Below, one piece after another: positions 1 to 13,000 of a stretch of 64,000 nt of DNA (the stretch's first letter is position 1; each line of letters begins with the position of its first letter). The notes below the pieces were generated by a model, which was not told where the DNA came from, ran no database searches, and worked only from the letters and a program-made list of their open reading frames with translations. Both the position numbers and the translations under genes were made by a program. This DNA is from Lagopus muta (taxonomy: Eukaryota; Chordata; Aves; Galliformes; Phasianidae): NCBI RefSeq assembly GCF_023343835.1, contig NC_064440.1, positions 26,667,537 through 26,731,536 on the forward strand, read 5' to 3'.

Positions 1-3000
1 TGTATGAACCAAGAATCGCTTGTGCAGTTTGCTTTACAGTTATTGGTTCAGCTTTATTTTTCCTCTGAGATGAAATGATTAAATCATTTGGAAATTAGAA
101 ATAACACACACTTGGTAATACATTTTCTTGTCTTTTCCCAGTCATCTGGCTCTTGTGCAAGTATTTTTTCAGGAAAAAGTGAAAGAAGCTCCCCAAGAAT
201 TTTTCTCACTCTGTTTTTGAATGACAGTTGCACAAAGGATGAGTGATGTTTTTGTTATATGTGCTCATGTTCAAATGTTCGTTTTGCTCTGTATTCACGC
301 CTCTTTCTGGGAACTGATCGTGATAGTTTTGTAACAGATAGGTAAGGAAGGAAGGGTGGTGTGTCTGTTGGTATGGTTGAGAGAAGGCAAGTTAGAGTTA
401 ACTTCACAGCTAACGTGGAGATGGATTGGGGATTTTCAATAAGAAATGCACTGCTGGGAAATAAGACGATGTATTTAATGGCAATGGGTTTTCTGATACA
501 AGTATTGGTCCATTCACGCTGGCAGAAATCCGCAGAGGTGTGTATGTCTGTACATTCTTGTTTCAGATTCGGTCTTTTGGGTTTCCTTGTCTTGGTGTGG
601 GCATGACAGCTATTTATTCCCAGCGAGGAAATCCATTTTTTCCGGTTTATGTAAATGCAAAATGACCGAATGGGTTTTGATGAGCTTTTCCACTGAAATT
701 TGTATTTCAGCTGGGACAGCATCATCCCCAAAGGGACATTTTTCACAATTCTCTGAACAGCTGAAAATAAGGGATATTGCAGAGCATATTTGCTGCCAAG
801 AAAGTGTCATAAGGCACTGACGTCAAACACAGTCCAGTACATGGACGTTGAATTCATAGCTGTCTTAAAGAACTTTCTATCCAAAATTGGTCTTAGGCTG
901 GGAAAGCAATTATACTTTTTCTTTCTCCTTTTCTTGTAATTCTCTCTTTTCTCACTAGTCTCTCACTTTCTCTCTCTGATAACCACGTCCATTCTTGTAA
1001 ATTAGGACCTGAAAGTGGTCCCATCGGAACTTTTCTTATAGACTGAAATTCTGGTTGTGCTTTAGTTGGTCATTTAGCACAAGTATGTTGAAAGCTGATT
1101 CCTTCCCCTGTTTCTTGCTTGTTTCTATTGTTTTATAGAGTGCTGGTCTTTGCGCACTAGGTCTGTCGTGGTTTGACCTGGTTTGCATGACAAGTGAAGA
1201 GATCCATGGATCCGTGCCCCAGGAAGGGGGGGGATGTAGGAGAAAAAGGGAGAGGGTAGAGAGATGTGTCTGGATGAGAAAGAACAGTGGCGATGAGATA
1301 AAGGACAAAAAGCTAGATAATACAATATGATTGAAATTGAAACAAAATGCAGAAGAGACAGAGTTCCCGAAACCAAAGTCCTTACTCTCATTCTGTAGGT
1401 GAGATGGCCAGGGAGCATGGAGGGCAGTCTCATGACTCCCAGTCTGTTATATCTTTCCCCCTCCAAACAGAAAATGGAAAAATGAAGTCTTCTGGGAGTT
1501 GTAGCTCATTCTTCTCTTCTGAGACCAAGAGACTGGAACTCAAAAAGTACAGCAACAATGCACGGAACTGCAACATTAACTCTCTAACTCCCAGTGCACT
1601 GCATGATGTCATGATATGGAATACCAATGAAAAACTATGAACCATGAGAGAGCATTGCAGGATGTGATCTTGACACCATACTTGTCCAGAAATACTTGGA
1701 AATTGGAACTTATGGTGAATTTCCTTCATTTCTTTCTGCAGTCCGTGTAGCTAAGGTATTTCACAGGCTTCCAGGTAATGTGACCATCCCTGATTATTAC
1801 TGGGCTGAACTCATACATGCTCAAATACAGAAACCTGGTTTGGAGTGCACTGGTTCACAGGCAAGGCACAGTAGGTGGCCAGTATTTCTTCTATTTCTTC
1901 CCACATTTTGATACCATGTGGACATCCTCTCTATGATACTTGCTGGCACATGATTAATTGTCTGGCAGTTTCAAGTCTCAAATGTCTGCAAGAAATGTTC
2001 GATGCTAGAGGAAATCCTCTTTAAATTTTCATGAGCCCAGTGTGTGCTTTGGATGTTTTTCCAATTGGCTGTGTTTCTGTGGCGTTTTTTGCAGTAATAG
2101 AGGCATGATATGGCAGTCCTTATCCAGGCAGAATTCCTCCTTGTCTGAGGCAGGCACAGGAGAATGACAGAGAGGGGGAAGCTTTCTCTTTTTTAGTTTG
2201 ATGTTCTGTCGGTTTCTGTTCAAACTTCAGAATATTTCAGAGTAGATTCTTTGAACTGTCCCTTCTCTCTCATTTATCTTCCCAGCAGAAGCAGTGTTTT
2301 AATTTGATGCTGGGAGTTTTTCCTGTCTTTTTTTTTTTTTTGTGAGACTCTGCTGTGTTAATTTCCTCTCCCCTTTTCAATTTCTAGAGTAGTTTGTAAT
2401 AAAAGGATGAAATAGGTTTTTAGCACAGGAGTTTGTTAAAATAAAAAGAAAACATTTTTTGTTCATTTTTTGCTTATCTTGTGATTAAACCTTAGTACAA
2501 ACATGCAATTCTTCAGTAAAAAAAAAAAGAATGTAGTGTAAACATACTTTCTATATTATTTACCTTTGTAATAACACTTAACAGATATGACAAAGTTAAA
2601 CTCTTTCTGCGAATGTGATTTAGAAGTTGATATTGCAGGCAGTGTTTAGACACTTCAGTAAGCCAGGCCATGTATATTTTCAGCCCACGGTCTGTTCCAC
2701 CTCCTGGTTCTCATGCACTGTGTATTAGAGAGCTCCTGGGTTTGTGCCAGCTCCCGCCTGTGCTTTTGTGAGAAACCTGCCTGGTTTCAGCAGGGTGCTT
2801 CAGGTAGGTTGAGGTGAATCAAGTTTAAGCTACTTGTTTTCAGCGTTCTGTAAGAATATTTAAATTAAATGAGCAACTTTGCAGGAAAATAAGTAACACA
2901 TGCAGATGAGGTTTTGTGTTCCTCATCCCCATTAGTTTATTAAATGTGACGTGTTCTTCTGGGGTTTATGCCACATGCATCTTCTGTCACTCTGAACAAC

Positions 3001-6000
3001 AACTTCTTCCCTTCTCATTATGAGAGTATTTCTTGCACTGCAGCCTCTACAGCAGGGTCAGCACCTCCAGGACATGCAGTGTTGTGTCAGCAAACTACCT
3101 CTCAAAGCACCTGTAACAGAATCAAGCTTTTGTGTGGCTTCACTGGCCTTTTTTGTCCATGTTTTTTTCCCTGCAGTTACTTGAACACATCACTCTCAAG
3201 ATTAATCTTTCTAACATGGGAAACAAGATCTTGGGTCTGAGTGGACCCAGATATCAGCATCCATCCTTTGAAAGTTGCTTATTAGCACATACTTATTTGT
3301 GGTCAGTCCCTTAAGGCTCAGTGTCAGAGAGATGAACCATGAGTTTACAGAGGAATGAGAAATCTCTTGCTTTTGGAAGGCAATGGCCAAACTGAGCGCC
3401 ATTTGGGAGCTGCCATTAAAAAGCAGCCTGGTGGACTCCAGGCAGGTGACTGGGTCTTAAAAAGTGCCTCAAAAGCATTGCTCAACAGTGATCTTAGCAG
3501 TGTATGTGATCTTAGTGTGTATGGAAATTCAGACTGCAAAAAAGTGCTCAGTTTTCACATCTGAGACATATTGCTGGATGTCATAACATTGCTGGCAAAA
3601 CTGGGCGTTGGAAATCTTAGACTGTTGTATGATTTATGGGGTTACCTTCCCAGCAGAAAATCCCACAGCTCCATGTTGTGTTTCGTGCTTCTGGTTCTTG
3701 TCTTGGCACTGCTAGTAGAGGTAGCTGACATCCGTGAGCAGGGCTCTGGGTTTGGTGCCAGCTGGAAAAGCAGGGGAGTGTTCAGACTAAGAGCTTCTGG
3801 AGTCATTTAAGAACCAATGCGAAAGAAAGAGGGGAAAAAAATATAGAAGTGTTTCTAGATGCGACAGCACAGGGCTGTGTGCAGGAGCAGCTGACAGGAG
3901 CAGAGCCATGGGCCTGGCCAACATGCTGTGTCCCTGGTCAGCATCCTCTGCTGTGGCCAGGAAACCTGCTGCTGCTCTCACGGGTCAAGCATGGAGATGT
4001 GCGTGGAGCCCTGGCTCCCTAGCTGCAGCTTTCACCTGCTTATACCTGCAGTAGACTGCGTACTGAGGCATTATTAGCAGTAATTCCTGTAAACGGTTAC
4101 CAGGGACAGCATTTCAGGTGATCCTTACAGCAATAACTTTGTAAATATTACATAAATAAACATGCAAGAGGAAAAAAAGAAATGGATTTTCACATTGCTG
4201 TTGGATTATTTTTTGAAGATTGTATAAGATTGTGCTCCTAAACCTTTGAAGAGCATCTATTGTAACAGACACAAAGGGAAAAAAAAAAAAACAAACACCC
4301 ACAAAACCAAAGCACATTGCTATCATTTTACTCCTGGATAGCAGTTACTTGCTTGTCCTACTGTTAACTATATGAATCCATCTCTGATTCTTTGAAGCAA
4401 ACATTCTCACTTCCTCTTCACACTAACCTGTCTCTGTGATCTTTTACTGCAGAGCTGGGAAGCATATTTTTGGCCTGAACTGCTGAAACTTCAGATGCAG
4501 TTCTGCTGGGAACAGTTTTTGGCCTGAAGTGCAGAGGTACTGATCCCACCTGGTGTTAGCACGCCAGGTAGACACTGTAGAGCCTCCAAAATCATGTATT
4601 GTCATGGGGCCAGGTTGTATTATTTCTTCCTAACGGTATTTCCTAGACAAATATCTGAGGGCAAATGCCAGGTGGTGAACTAAAGGCGTTATCTAAGCCT
4701 GGTCCCTGAGCCATGGGCTCTGACTTAGTTCTCAGGATATGTCATGGGACAAAAGCAACTTGTTTTGTCAAAAGTGCCAATGTGCAAGAGGACAGGAACA
4801 GGTTAAATTCTGCTGCGTGATCTGTTTCTAATTGTTCTTTCTGAGATGAGAGCAGTGAGACTTTGATGTCAGCATCAAAGGAGAGGAGTGCTGCTCTACC
4901 TGCTCTGCAGTAAAGGGAAATTGACATCTTCTCGCTACTTCTCTTTCGAAAACAATCCAAAGACAACTGCACCACAAGATCCCGGGAATGGGTCAAGTAG
5001 TGTGAGGAAGATACGGTCAAACCTGCGTTATCAAATTGCATGTAAAAACTCATGATTTTCAAGCTTGCCTTCTGTTTATTGCAGCTCTGACTCTCATAAA
5101 TTGGGTTTTACACTTCAGAGATCTGTGCGTGTGAGTCAGACACATTGGCTGAGGTGCACTGACCTCAGTGTGCAGCTCCCTGATGCTGCTGCAGAGGAAG
5201 TGCAAGTGCAGACCCACACTGGGGCTGTGGGCAAGCCCTGGGGCAATGGGGAGTGGCCAGCAGTGCCTGGCTGCGGGTCTGCGTGGCCATGAGATGCACG
5301 CTGGTCCTCTGGCTGGCCCCTTAGTGACTCTCTTTGCTGTTCAGACTGACTGCAGCTTTGTAGTTGGCGACTGAATATCTCCTTCTGCACAAGCTGACTA
5401 TGTGCTGCAGCGTAGAGAAGCCAGAGGGTGGGTAGAAATTGTTATTGCTTTCCAGATAAGTGAAAATACCAAAGAGAAAACATGAACATGATGCACGAAC
5501 AACAAAGTAATACACAGTGAAAGGCAGAGGATACTATCTAAAGTAATTTAATGCTCAGGCATATCTACTGGGCATCTTCTTTTGAAAAATAATTTTGCAC
5601 TCTTACAAATGTGTCAGGCCTCTTTCTTTCTGCTTGTGAATCTGGTAATGGATTTAGTTTTTCTTGTGTTCTTGTTTATGTTGAAGTAAGGGTGTAGGCA
5701 TTTTTATTAAAGTAAGCCTTTCTTAATAGCTTTATTTAGCAATGGAGATGGCGTAAGCAGCAAAATTTGGGTCTGAATTTCTCCAGGATTTGGAATTTTG
5801 TGTGTGATGTGTAGAAACGTCTCCTCCCTTGTATCTAATTAGAACAGTAGGACATCTTCATCTGTGGGGGTTGGCTTAGTGCTTCCATAATGTCTTCCAC
5901 CAAAATCTTTGCAACTGACTGGTTGTGTTTTCATACTTAGTGCATTTGACAGTAGGGCTGCTTTTTACAGTTGTGGCACTTTGGCAGAGCTTTCAGATGA

Positions 6001-6972
6001 TGGTTTCTGTATTTTCAGAAATTAAGCAGTACTCTGCTTCATTTCTAATTGGCACCGCTTTCGTTCCGCCTGGTTTTTGTGATGGAAGTCCCAGGAGAGC
6101 GAGATTATTCTCAGGCATAATTTGCTATACAGCATGTTCTTTCCTACAGCAACAGATGTATGTGCTACCTTCTGCAATTTCACGGAATAAGCATTGAAAC
6201 AATTTGTTTGCTTGCCTGAGCTTCTGAAGAGCTTTGGAAGGATTGTTAATGTCAAAGGAGAAAAGTAGTTTCAAGAGAAGAGGCTCAGGAAATGTGTCAC
6301 ATAATGGATGTTTCATCTGTTTGTCTTAATGGCCTGCTCTAGGAAGCTGCATAGATGACGATGTCTCTTGAAACTTGTGAGTAGTCCTGTTGAAACTATC
6401 TGGCTGGCTTGTTGCTCTCCCTTGTAAACTTCAACTGCAAAACCAAGATGCTGAAAGCAGTACGATTTCAATCTGAATTTCTTGAAAGAGAACCTCAAGC
6501 AACTGAACTGTTTGAATGGCTGTAACGCATAAAGTTACGCACAGGCTTAAGTACCTCTTGAAATCAGCACTGCTCATGACTTGGTAATGCTTTTGATAAC
6601 AGCTTATACTGGGTACTATATTTACTACTACATTCATTTCAAGGGAATTACTAATCAGAAAGGGCCTGGTTTCACATAGGATGAGTTTTGTTTGCCTGCT
6701 AACTCTTTCTCCTGAAATCACTTCATATTATTTACAGTATGTCTCACTGATGTAAAACAGCTGTTCTTTAATTTCTGGAACAAAACATCTCCTGAGCAAC
6801 TGTCACTTAGCTTAATATAGATCTAGGGGACCTGATGTGAAGCAGTGATCCAATCTTTATGGTTTTGCTTGCAGAACAGAGCTCTTCCTGGGTTTTACCT
6901 TTGTTATTTTTTGTGGATGATATGTTGCAGGAGATCCCAGTAATGCTGTTGTTTTTCATTTATTTCTGACAG
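1..6972 (+). other. PLCL1: PLCL1 intron (3' part), non-coding
   Basis: The stretch runs up to the acceptor ttctgacag of the first visible PLCL1 exon. I found no convincing exon in it. It is AT-rich, with T runs near 2328-2341 and A runs near 2519-2528 and 4279-4291. Open frames are short and scattered on both strands and resemble nothing I recognise. A pair of imperfect 18-bp direct repeats (ttttggcctgaa core) lies at 4466-4483 and 4515-4532. Assignment as intron is inferred from the exon that follows; part could be a longer intergenic or intronic stretch if the annotated exon is alternative. Confidence 0.7.
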
Positions 6973-7048
6973 ATGATTCAAGAGAGCAGGGTTCTTATTG
7001 AGACGGCAGACATCACTCACGACAAGATCGTTCAGTGTCAGAAAGCAG
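6973..7048 (+). CDS. PLCL1: PLCL1 third-last coding exon
   Basis: 76 nt, starting in phase 0 after ttctgacag and ending before gtaatc. It encodes 25 residues (starts [10 protein letters not shown], ends CQKA) plus one base of a split glycine codon. The initial ATG is an internal methionine, not a start site. The helical, polar sequence fits the region after the C2 domain. Confidence 0.9.
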
Positions 7049-10000
7049 GTAATCCTTCTCTAATGTGCAGTTCTGGATGGGAGATGGGAAACAACATGAC
7101 AGAATTTTCTTACAGTTTGTGACTGTGCATCATCTTTCACTTGATAGTTAAATGAGCATCCTGGTCTACCTTAGCAGGCTCTGTCCTCCGGAAGGCTCAT
7201 CCTCCAGCAGCAGTGGAGGTGTAGGATCAGGGAAGAATGCTCAGCTTTCATCCCAAAAGCTATTTCTTCATTTGGTCTGCAGACCTGAAATGTCTGACAG
7301 CATTTAAATTAGTCAAGTGAACCAGAAAGAAATTCAATTAAAAAGAGAGTGAGAAGATGTGTTACCTTTATTTTCTGAGCTCTGTTCTCTGTCAAGTTGT
7401 TCCCTTGAACATGCAATAGGCAAGAGGTTTGAAACCCATAGGACCAAGTTCTCTTGCCTATCTTTACTTAATTGTGCCATTTAGGTTTGTTTTAGATCTT
7501 GGAAACGTGCACCAATATAATTCTGTTGTGTTCAACAAATCCATGTGGCCATGCATAATGCACATCATGCATTAGGTGAGCACAAACCAGTGTAAGTGGG
7601 CTTAAAGCAGATCTTGTCTTGTTGTTATATTATACTAGGTGTCTCTACCTGAGCTGGGACTCTGTTTTGCATATATCAGTATAAGAGGAGGAGATGGGTT
7701 CCAAAGTCGCCACCAATATATGCTGTTTGCTCTGCCACAACAAGATCATGCTCCATTTCCAGGATGGTAGGAATTACCAAATGTCTGTGATTCACAGCTC
7801 AGCTTATTCATGCAACCCCTTCATCTCTTATTCAGGACAGTAACCCAGACTCCTAACTGGGACATGTTTCCTGTAGTTTACGATGATAACAAAAAGTAAG
7901 CTCTGCTACAGAGATAAGAGTCCACATTAGGCAATGTTAAGATCTTAATCCTCTACAACTAAATCCATCAGCTTTCATGTATCAGAAGCCACGCTGAATA
8001 AATTCATGCAGTGAATTTATGGGTTTACACTGAGGAAATAAAATCTGCTTTCAGTCAATTTAGTTGCATAGCTGCACCTTTTATAACCTGCAATGAGCCT
8101 CTAAGCTCAGTAATGCAAAAACACTAGCTACTGCATCTGATTCGTGGTCTCAGGCATAGTCTTCTAGGGCCACAACAATTCCAAGTACTGTTTTTTCCAG
8201 TAGTTATTTTTTGATTTGGCAAATGAAACAATCTACACCCATTTGCTTCTACTGAATGTAAATAATGAATGAAACTGGTGCTTTGTAGTAAATGCTTTAA
8301 TTCATCTTTTTAAACCCATCTTTTTAATTGAAGGAAACTTGAAAACTGTTTCAGTAATCGTATTTAACTTATTTTTAAGTGTTACAAGAGCAAGGTGGAA
8401 CCCAGTCTTTGTTCTTTGAAATTCAGAACTCTGAAGCAGTGGCCAGAGCTGTGATAGCAAATGGAGGAGAGGTGGTACATCTTCCTGAATTTGAAGGGCT
8501 TCATCTTGGTTGTGCCTTGGCTCCTGCTGTTACAAGATATTAGAAGTAAAATTGCCTTCAGCATTATCCTTCACCAACCTCAGCTCAATCCTACTCCCTT
8601 AGCAAGTGCATTCCCAGCCTGGTTTGACCCAGGCTCCCTGTGCCACAGGACCCCAAATGAATTCTCAAGCTGCTGATTTGTTGTTCTATTTATTTATTTT
8701 TCATGTGTGGGTTTGATGCTTCTTCACTGATGCTCCTTCCTGCAGCCCAACAGATATTAGCAGCTGCCTCTATATGGGGCAGCACTATCTCCAGTCAACA
8801 ACTGAGGAAGTAAGTTTTGGGTGAAAAATAACGTGCACTACATAAAGGCAGGGCTGTCTAAGTGAAACTGAGCACTATAGACCTTTCTTAGTTCTTCAGT
8901 GGACAAAGCAAGTCACCTGTCTATTTTCTTTCTCTTATTCAAGTGATTTGTAACTCTGTTGGTGTGAGGCAGCTTACAGGGGAATCTTGCTTAAGGTACA
9001 ATTATCTAAACTGTTTTCCAAAGGAAGCATTGCAGGAGCTTTGTTATCTTTTTGTAACACAAGGAAAACTTGTGAGTGAGTGAGTGACATTCTGGACAAT
9101 AAACTGTAGATAAACCTTGCATTGTGTGAGGTTGAACTCCCTCAGTATTTCTCAAGCTGTGGCTCAGCCACCTCCAGATTCAGTGCAGGGCAAGAGGAAG
9201 TCTGTTGCCAGTTTTCCAGAAGAGCTTTGGGCAGGTTGATGTTGATTACAAGCCTGCCTCAGGTCATCAGGGTCTCTCTCCTTCAGCAACCTTGCTAAAA
9301 CAACTGCTCTGTTCAGGTGCTCTTTGTCAGGTGTCTGTGAGGGTTTCTTTAATGTAATTTCAACAAAGCTTAAACTTGTGAGTGATGTTTGCCTTAAAAC
9401 ACTAGGGGAGGGAGAGCTATGAAACTGGAGATTGAACTGGAGATCCACCTCACTTTCTTCAGCCAGAATGGGCTTCAGATGTTTTGGAGTGATTTAGTGC
9501 CAATTAGGCCTTCGTAAGGTAAAAATTAATGGAACACAAGGAGCTCTTTCTCCTTTTTCTCTTCATTCTCAGTAACCTCAGAGGAATGTTTGCAAACACT
9601 GTGCAAATCTCATAGAATTGGTGAGCTAGTTGGACTCATAAAGGTTTGTAATCTGCTCCTGGATTTCTGCAGTTCTAGTATCCAGCAATGAAATGTCACA
9701 GTGGCCAGGGCTATGGTTGGAAGTCTCCATTCAACAGGCTGCAGGAACAGCAATCCTACCATTAGCTGTGTATATTCATGAAATTGTCATTGTGGAGTAC
9801 AATGGTTTTTCTTTATGACTGTGATTAAGATTAATAAGAAGCTGTGCACGTGAGCCTGTCTTTCTGTGCTGCACAGGTATCTTCCACATCTGCCAGATTG
9901 CCTCCCAGGGCACAATCATCCATTGAAGGAGAGTGACAAACAGTCACCTTTTATCACAGTATTTCAGCAATGCAGACTGCAAGCAGAAGCACTGGAGGAG

Positions 10001-13000
10001 TGTTTAAATGGGAACAAGGGGTGTGCGAGGTTGTACGTAACACTGCTGTTCTGGAAGGTTCTCTCCAGGCATGGTGTTCCGATGGGGAAGGAAGGGGGAA
10101 CATGGAAACAGGATGTAGGAAGTGCCAACTGTGAGGAGAAAAATGCTGTCATACAGAGGGTGATGCAATGATCTCGTGTTTTTTTTTTAGGGATGGAATT
10201 CCATGAAGAGCTTCATAACCTTGGGACAAAGGAAGGTTTGAAAGGAAGAAAATTAAGCAAAGCCATTGAAAGCTTTGCATGGAATATCACAGTGCTGAAG
10301 GTAAGCACAGAAAACACTGCCTTGTGCCTCCTATTAACAGATCTTTGGTCTTTTTAGCTTGTCACTCCCAATTACTGAGCATTTTGTATATATTTAATCA
10401 CAACTGTGGTTTGGAAGTTGTGAAGGGGGATTTATGTAAGCCTGCACAAAGGAGGAAAGATAGCTCATGAGTTTGTGTGCTCACAGATCCGGTTTCATTT
10501 CCCTGTTTGTTCTGCCTTCACACACCCTGTGTGTGACCTGGCTCTGGGTTTTACACACTTCATTTGTAATATGAGGACAAGAGTGTCTCTTGGGAAAAGT
10601 GAGGAATGGGGTAGGCTGTGATGGAAGAAAACGCGCAACAAGTACTGTAGATCCTGCAGATGTCAGAGATGTGTTTCAAAAGTGGAGCACCATCTGAGTG
10701 GCAAAAAGAGCCTCCATTCTGGCTGCACATTGCCATGCTGTGCAGTGAGCACTTTGCTCTCCAGGCTGTAGCGACAGGTCCAGCTGCTATGGCAATTTAC
10801 AGCTGCCAGTGTTGAACATCTGGGCCTGGTTGAAGTTCCCCCAGGACAGCCTAAGATGGAAAGAGGAGAGGATCTGGTGTAGCTCCATCAAAGGCAACGA
10901 GAGGAACCCAGCCAAGCATTCAGATTGTTAGCATTCAGCTCACACCTTGCTTCACAGCCTCATTTCCCACCTTGCTCTGATCGATCACACTTTGTTCACT
11001 CATGTCCCCTTGCTCCCTCTGGCTCCCAGTAGGTGGGTTGCCCTGTCTCTAGCCCCCTAGCACCTTTCCCTTCGCAGGGCAGAGGGAATCGTTATGACTT
11101 CACCTATCAAACACACATTGAAACACGTTGTGCAACAGCAGTAGCAAGAGCAGCAGGAGGTGGCAGGCCTCTGCTTCTTTGAGATAGAAAGAGCACTAAC
11201 AAAAAGGAATTGGGAATGGAGATGCTGAGGGACAAAAATGGGTGGGAGAGGGTCGTGGTATGAAGGAAGAATTAGAAGATTTGAGGGACACCTGTGGTTA
11301 ATGTGTATTGTTGATTCACTGTGAGAGAGGGAGGAAAAAGGGCAACGGTGTCAGCATAGGTACAGTTAATAGAACCTCTGATGAAGAGAAAAGGCAGTCA
11401 GTTCAAACATGATGGAAGGGACTGACCTTTTCCACACAGTATAATTAAGGTGAGTAGCTACAGAGAACAAAAAAATGCACTAGGCAATTGTGTACATCAT
11501 TCTGAATGCCTTTAGCTGTGTTAGGTAAAATAAATCCCTCGCATTGAGTCACTGTTCCCACAGCCAGGGCTGCTCTAAACTTATGCATTTTTAGATGCTT
11601 GTCAATTTAGAAGTTCAGATCTCTCAGATGATCTGTGATTAATGAAGATATGAGTTGGGTATCAGGGAAGCATTTCCCATGAAAAATATTTGCTGCCTAA
11701 TACATGCTGTCATGTATCAAAGAACATTATGAACATTTAGTCAAGGTAGAAGAATAAATTGTGCATGGTTTTTAAGCCACAGCCTCTTGGGTTTATTTAC
11801 TTACACATTAAGGTGCCAACCATGTTGGTTGCAGCTACTGTCGATAGAAGAGTACATGAAACACCTTTTCATTCTGACTGAATTTTGATTCAGCAGTGCC
11901 ACGAGGTAAAGATGCACATGTTTGTACCTCAGATGTTTGATATAAAGCAGTTGGTGATTGTTCCTTTTCTTTTTTTTTAAACTTCTTTTGTTCTATTAAA
12001 AAATACTGTATTTCAGTAACCCTGCCCCTAACAAACCTAATTGCTGGTTACAGCTGCATCTTGTGTTTGGCACTTACTCTCCGTGGTGTGCTGGTGAGAG
12101 CTCTCAGGGGAGGTGCTGATGAGGAGAGACCAGCAAACCTTTCCCCAGTAAAACAGGGTGTTGTCTGCATGCCCATTCTCAGGGTGGTCGCTACGAATGC
12201 ATTTCACTAGCTGTTGGCATAGAGGTAAGAAAAGAAAAACAGCCTGCAGTATCTAGCAAACGCATCAGATGAATCATCACTGGGCGAGGTGAGAGAAAGG
12301 CAAAACGTCTCTGGGAGGAAGCTTCTTCACGTGCTCAGGGTTGTTGGAGGCAGTTATGTTACGCAGCAGTAGTCTGCTTTTCCTGCAAGTTTGTGCCCAT
12401 GAGCAGTAATAGCTGTTGTGCTTGCATGCTCGCCGAATGATTAATAGTCTTCCTAGGCTAGTGAAGGAAATGCACATTTAATTAATGTGTTATTTATAAA
12501 TATTCATTGCAGTAGGTGAGCTTTGAATTCAAAGAGGGGATGCAGTAAAAGAAAATGCTCCAGGCCAAATCATGAAATAGTAACGGAGTGTAAAATAAAA
12601 TTACTTCTTACAAAAATCACAACTGCAAGCATTCTTCATGTTTCAAAATACCCGGGTTGTTTTTTGGGAGGTATGTAATAAGGGCAAATCAAAACAATGT
12701 TATTTTCTTCTTCAGTTTATATAAACATAATTATGGATTAGAAACACCCATCATCAGAAGGACAAGTAATTTACCAGAACATAGAGATATGGGAGATATT
12801 GCTAAGAACAGGGACATTACAACTCTATGCCTATCTAACAAGTCAGTTCCTGATGTTTATTATTAAAATGTTATGTCTTTCTATTTGGACCCATGGTGTG
12901 TAAAGTAGCATTACACACGCAGTTGGTAATATTGAGAAGCACAGTGTAATTACAGTAGGTGGAATAATCATTTTCTCACAGCATAATTAGTCATTATAAT

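Noticed and set aside
361..606. 81-codon + strand frame near the left edge
   Set aside because: No homology recognised, and it is overlapped by a longer open frame on the other strand; typical intronic noise.
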